DNA from: Oscillospiraceae bacterium
GTDB lineage: Bacteria; Bacillota; Clostridia; Oscillospirales; Acutalibacteraceae
Assembly: GCA_028706415.1 (NCBI GenBank)
Contig: JAQWBK010000069.1
Location: forward strand, 1-8,124
Reading direction: 5' to 3'
DNA: 8,124 nucleotides
Numbering within the stretch: position 1 is the first letter of the stretch; each line of letters begins with the position of its first letter. Positions 6,318 through 8,124 of the stretch are shown here, piece after piece. The notes beneath the pieces were generated by a model. That model had not been told where the DNA came from. It did no database searches and saw only the letters and a list, made by a program, of their open reading frames with translations. Made by a program: the position numbers and the translations under genes.

Positions 6318-6409
6318 TTAACTGAAAATGATAACAGATAACACAAACCCAAAGCCACTACTTGCTAACGGTGGATTTTATATTGATACAGAGGAAGATT
6401 TATTCTGAA

Positions 6410-6477
6410 TTTATTGTCTCACCTTTTACTTGAGAACAGTATTAAAACCTTCGGCTGAAAGCCGAGGGTGGTTGAGT
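6410..6477 (+). repeat. Hairpin repeat copy C, between divergent promoters
   Basis: This copy runs from TTTATTGTCTCACCT (6410-6424) to GGTTGAGT (6470-6477). It contains a 9-bp stem, 6448-6456 with 6460-6468, with one T-G pair and a GAA loop, plus a smaller GTCTCA/TGAGAAC hairpin at 6416-6438. It matches copy A at 28 of 31 bases over 6447-6477. No gene ends near it on either strand, which argues against a simple terminator role. The rest of the gene-free stretch from 6318 to 6509 shows only a 26-codon ORF without a ribosome site. Confidence 0.65.
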
Positions 6478-6509
6478 AAGTGGTTGGATGGTATTATGCC
6501 TGTTATTTC

Positions 6510-6538
6510 TTGCGAATAGATACGGTATGCTTTATAAT
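6510..6538 (+). promoter_or_regulatory. Sigma-A promoter of the acetyltransferase gene
   Basis: TTGCGA (6510-6515) and TATAAT (6533-6538) are separated by 17 nt, and the ATG at 6568 follows about 23 nt after the predicted start of transcription. The -10 is perfect and the -35 matches TTGACA at four of six positions. Confidence 0.75.
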
Positions 6539-6567
6539 GGAATATATAATCAAAAACGAGGTGTCAG

Positions 6568-7167
6568 ATGAAAGTAAGAATAATATCGCTTGATAGGCAG
6601 AATCGAAAGCACAGGAGGCAGGCGGCCGAGCTGCTGCTGGAAAATCCCGAGCTTTGGCCTGCCATGGAAATAGCCAGGGCTGTAATAAACACCCTTTTGG
6701 CGCCCAATCGGGTATGCCTTTGTGCCGTGGATGATAAGGACAGATTGGTGGGTATTGTGGGGGGCCTTCCCGATTATGACGGCATAGTCTGGGAGCTTCA
6801 TCCTCTCGTCGTAAAAAAGGCCAATCGAGGGCACGGTATCGGGAAAAAGCTGGTGAAGTCGCTTGAAAAAGAGGCGGCAGCACGCGGAGCGATTACCGTT
6901 ATTCTGGGTACCGATGATTTAGACGGCTCGACCAGTCTTGCAGAGGTGGATTTGTATGACAACATGGGGGGGAGGATTGCTAATATTGTGTGCCGAAAGC
7001 GGCATTCTTATGAATTTTATCTCAAATGCGGTTATTCAATCATCGGGGCTATACCCGATGCGAACGGAATGGGTAAACCGGATATCCTAATGGGGAAAAG
7101 GGTTGCTAAAAAGCACAAAGGGCGTAAAACCTCGCTTAAATCCCTTCCCGGGGGAAAAACCGAGTAA
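6568..7167 (+). CDS. GNAT N-acetyltransferase, AAC(6')-like
   Basis: The protein has 199 residues. The acetyl-CoA-binding motif A is clear: HPLVVKKANRGHGIGKKL (78-95), with the R-G-x-G-x-G/A pattern at 87-92. The second half resembles the aminoglycoside 6'-N-acetyltransferase branch of GNAT: LGTDD (113-117), HSYEFYLKCGY (146-156), IPDANGMGKPDILM (162-175). The expected reaction is acetyl transfer from acetyl-CoA to an amine in the cytoplasm; aminoglycosides are possible substrates but not shown. After the family's usual end near KRV (177-179) there is a basic tail of about 20 residues. It has its own promoter and a GAGGTG ribosome site 4 nt before the ATG, and diverges from the EET operon with no evident functional link. 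Assignment to GNAT is firm, the substrate is not. Confidence 0.9.
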   Translation: MKVRIISLDRQNRKHRRQAAELLLENPELWPAMEIARAVINTLLAPNRVCLCAVDDKDRLVGIVGGLPDYDGIVWELHPLVVKKANRGHGIGKKLVKSLEKEAAARGAITVILGTDDLDGSTSLAEVDLYDNMGGRIANIVCRKRHSYEFYLKCGYSIIGAIPDANGMGKPDILMGKRVAKKHKGRKTSLKSLPGGKTE

Positions 7168-7184
7168 AACTGTCGGTAAATGTA

Positions 7185-7213
7185 TTGCAGCCCTGCTCAA
7201 AACCGTGTATATT
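7185..7213 (+). promoter_or_regulatory. Probable promoter of the DRTGG/ATPase gene group
   Basis: TTGCAG (7185-7190) and TATATT (7208-7213) are 17 nt apart. The predicted leader holds two small hairpins, TTGG/CCAA at 7221-7233 and GCCCG/CGGGC at 7236-7251, the second ending 7 nt before the ribosome site. Confidence 0.5.
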
Positions 7214-7276
7214 ATAAGTGTTGGCTTGACCAAATGCCCGATTCAACGGGCTTGAAAGAAAGGAATGGTCATATAT

Positions 7277-7621
7277 ATGACAATTGCCGATGTAAGAGAT
7301 ATTTTAGAAGCAGAGGTTATTTCAGGAGAGGGACATTTAGATACCGAGGTACATAATGCCTGCGGAAGCGATATGATGAGTGATGTGCTGGCCTTTGTTA
7401 AGGATCAGTCTGTTTTGCTTACCGGCCTGATAAATCCCCAGGTGGTACGGACGGCTGATATGATGGATATGGTCTGCATAGTGTTTGTTCGGGGAAAGAA
7501 ACCAGGTGACGAGATTGTTACTCTGGCGAACGACCGCAAGATAGTTCTTATGAACACCCCTCACCGGATGTTTACCGCCTGTGGCTTACTCTATGAAGCC
7601 GGATTGCGCGGCGGAAATTAG
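7277..7621 (+). CDS. DRTGG-domain protein
   Basis: This 114-residue soluble protein is a stand-alone DRTGG-type domain. Visible family features are ACGSDMMSDVLAF (28-40), VLLTGLINPQVVRTADMMD (46-64), FVRGKKP (70-76) and the C-terminal MFTACGLLYEAGLRG (98-112). The domain is thought to bind a ligand or act as a regulatory module; no enzymatic activity is known for it. In many Clostridia such a gene stands next to an RsbW-like ATPase and hydrogenase genes, as it does with the ATPase here. The start at 7277 is preferred over the in-frame ATG at 7265, because AAAGGA (7259-7264) touches the latter and leaves no spacing. At 12 nt from 7277 the spacing is long, so the start is only moderately sure. 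Confidence 0.88.
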   Translation: MTIADVRDILEAEVISGEGHLDTEVHNACGSDMMSDVLAFVKDQSVLLTGLINPQVVRTADMMDMVCIVFVRGKKPGDEIVTLANDRKIVLMNTPHRMFTACGLLYEAGLRGGN

Positions 7622-7660
7622 TATATGGTCTTTTGGGAAAGGTTGCCTGGAGAAATGACA

Positions 7661-8074
7661 ATGAAATTACATTATGAAGTTCCGGGAAATGACTTTACCA
7701 GAGCAGGCGAAGCATCTGGAGAGTTGAAGCTCAAGCTGAAAAGGCTGGGGTTCTCATCCGATGTAATCAGGCGGATGACAATAGCAATGTACGAAGGTGA
7801 AATAAATATGGCAATACATGCCGGCGGCGGGGTTGCCGATGTTGAGATATTGCCGGATAGAATAACAGTAGTTTTAACCGATAACGGGCCGGGCATTCCG
7901 GATATTGAGCAGGCAATGAAGGAGGGGTGGTCAACCGCTCCCGATAATATTCGCTCCCTCGGCTTTGGTGCAGGAATGGGCCTGCCCAACATAAAAAAAT
8001 ATACCGATATGCTGGATATAAAATCTGTTGTGGGAGAAGGAACCTCACTCACAATGACGGTACTCGCAGGGTGA
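7661..8074 (+). CDS. RsbW-like ATP-binding protein (GHKL ATPase, anti-sigma factor type)
   Basis: The protein has 137 residues and is a single HATPase_c domain without sensor or phospho-acceptor parts. The N box is EGEINMAIHAGGG (45-57, with Glu45, Asn49 and His53), the G1 box DNGPGIPD (74-81), the G2 box GFGAGMGLPN (101-110), and GEGTSLTM lies at 125-132. This build matches anti-sigma regulatory serine/threonine kinases related to RsbW and SpoIIAB, and in particular the small ATPases coded beside [FeFe]-hydrogenase genes in Clostridia. Its partner is unknown; no anti-sigma antagonist (STAS) gene is in view. The start at 7661 follows GGAG with 8 nt of spacing; ATGs at 7655 and 7625 are in frame but have worse ribosome-site spacing or add residues unlike the family. 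It is probably cotranscribed with the DRTGG gene. Confidence 0.88.
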   Translation: MKLHYEVPGNDFTRAGEASGELKLKLKRLGFSSDVIRRMTIAMYEGEINMAIHAGGGVADVEILPDRITVVLTDNGPGIPDIEQAMKEGWSTAPDNIRSLGFGAGMGLPNIKKYTDMLDIKSVVGEGTSLTMTVLAG

Positions 8075-8079
8075 ATATT

Positions 8080-8124
8080 ATGTTATTCTGCCATGGCGGG
8101 AATATTACATACAATCCATTGGAG
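8080..8124 (+). CDS. Start of an unidentified gene (cut by the window edge)
   Basis: An ATG at 8080 opens a frame that stays open for 15 codons to the window end (MLFCHGGNITYNPLE). AGGGTG at 8068-8073, overlapping the end of the ATPase gene, lies 6 nt upstream, a good ribosome site. A GTG at 8071 in the same frame overlaps the ATPase stop codon and is an alternative start. Close spacing suggests the same operon as the DRTGG and ATPase genes. The 15 residues are too few to name a family. Confidence 0.55.
   Translation, partial: MLFCHGGNITYNPLE

Noticed and set aside
6503..6883. 126-codon minus-strand ORF opposite the acetyltransferase start
   Set aside because: It overlaps the promoter and N terminus of the clear GNAT gene and its translation is unlike any family I know.
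7672..8052. 126-codon minus-strand ORF opposite the ATPase gene
   Set aside because: It is an antisense shadow of the HATPase domain, whose N, G1 and G2 boxes are all intact on the plus strand.

Overview
The window reads as chromosomal DNA of an anaerobic Gram-positive of class Clostridia, possibly Oscillospirales or a relative. The reasons are consensus sigma-A promoters, strong Shine-Dalgarno sites, a lipoprotein signal of Gram-positive type, a quinone-linked Ndh2 locus of the Firmicute type, and a DRTGG/RsbW-like gene pair of the kind found near clostridial [FeFe]-hydrogenase genes. The genus cannot be fixed from the sequence alone.

Positions 6189 down to 262 (minus strand) hold one compact six-gene operon: ndh2, dmkA (polyprenyl diphosphate synthase), dmkB (UbiA prenyltransferase), eetA (NusG domain II membrane protein), eetB (Gx/HepS-I-like membrane protein), and a two-domain lipoprotein. 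Gene content matches the flavin-based extracellular electron transfer (EET) locus known from Listeria monocytogenes. In the inferred scheme NADH is oxidised by the membrane-fused Ndh2, electrons pass to a dedicated demethylmenaquinone-type quinone made with DmkA and DmkB, and then leave through EetA/EetB and a surface lipoprotein. No ApbE-type flavin transferase and no flavin transporter gene lies in the window. The terminal lipoprotein lacks the S/T-G-A-T/S flavinylation motif expected of PplA, which is the most interesting point here.

Positions 6190-6567 are a divergent regulatory region. It contains a perfect TTGACA-N17-TATAAT promoter for the operon, a 19-nt palindrome just upstream of its -35, a second palindrome near the predicted transcription start, a direct repeat in the leader, a copy of a hairpin repeat, and a promoter for the rightward gene.

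Positions 6568-8124 (plus strand) hold an AAC(6')-like GNAT acetyltransferase, a DRTGG-domain protein, an RsbW-like ATP-binding protein, and the first 15 codons of a further gene. The DRTGG/ATPase pair commonly precedes [FeFe]-hydrogenase genes in Clostridia, so a hydrogenase cluster may start just beyond the right edge.

Positions 1-261 are non-coding and unusually structured: a nested cluster of hairpins at 65-160, then a 15-bp perfect hairpin. That hairpin belongs to a small repeat family with copies at 184-241, 1818-1843 and 6410-6477.
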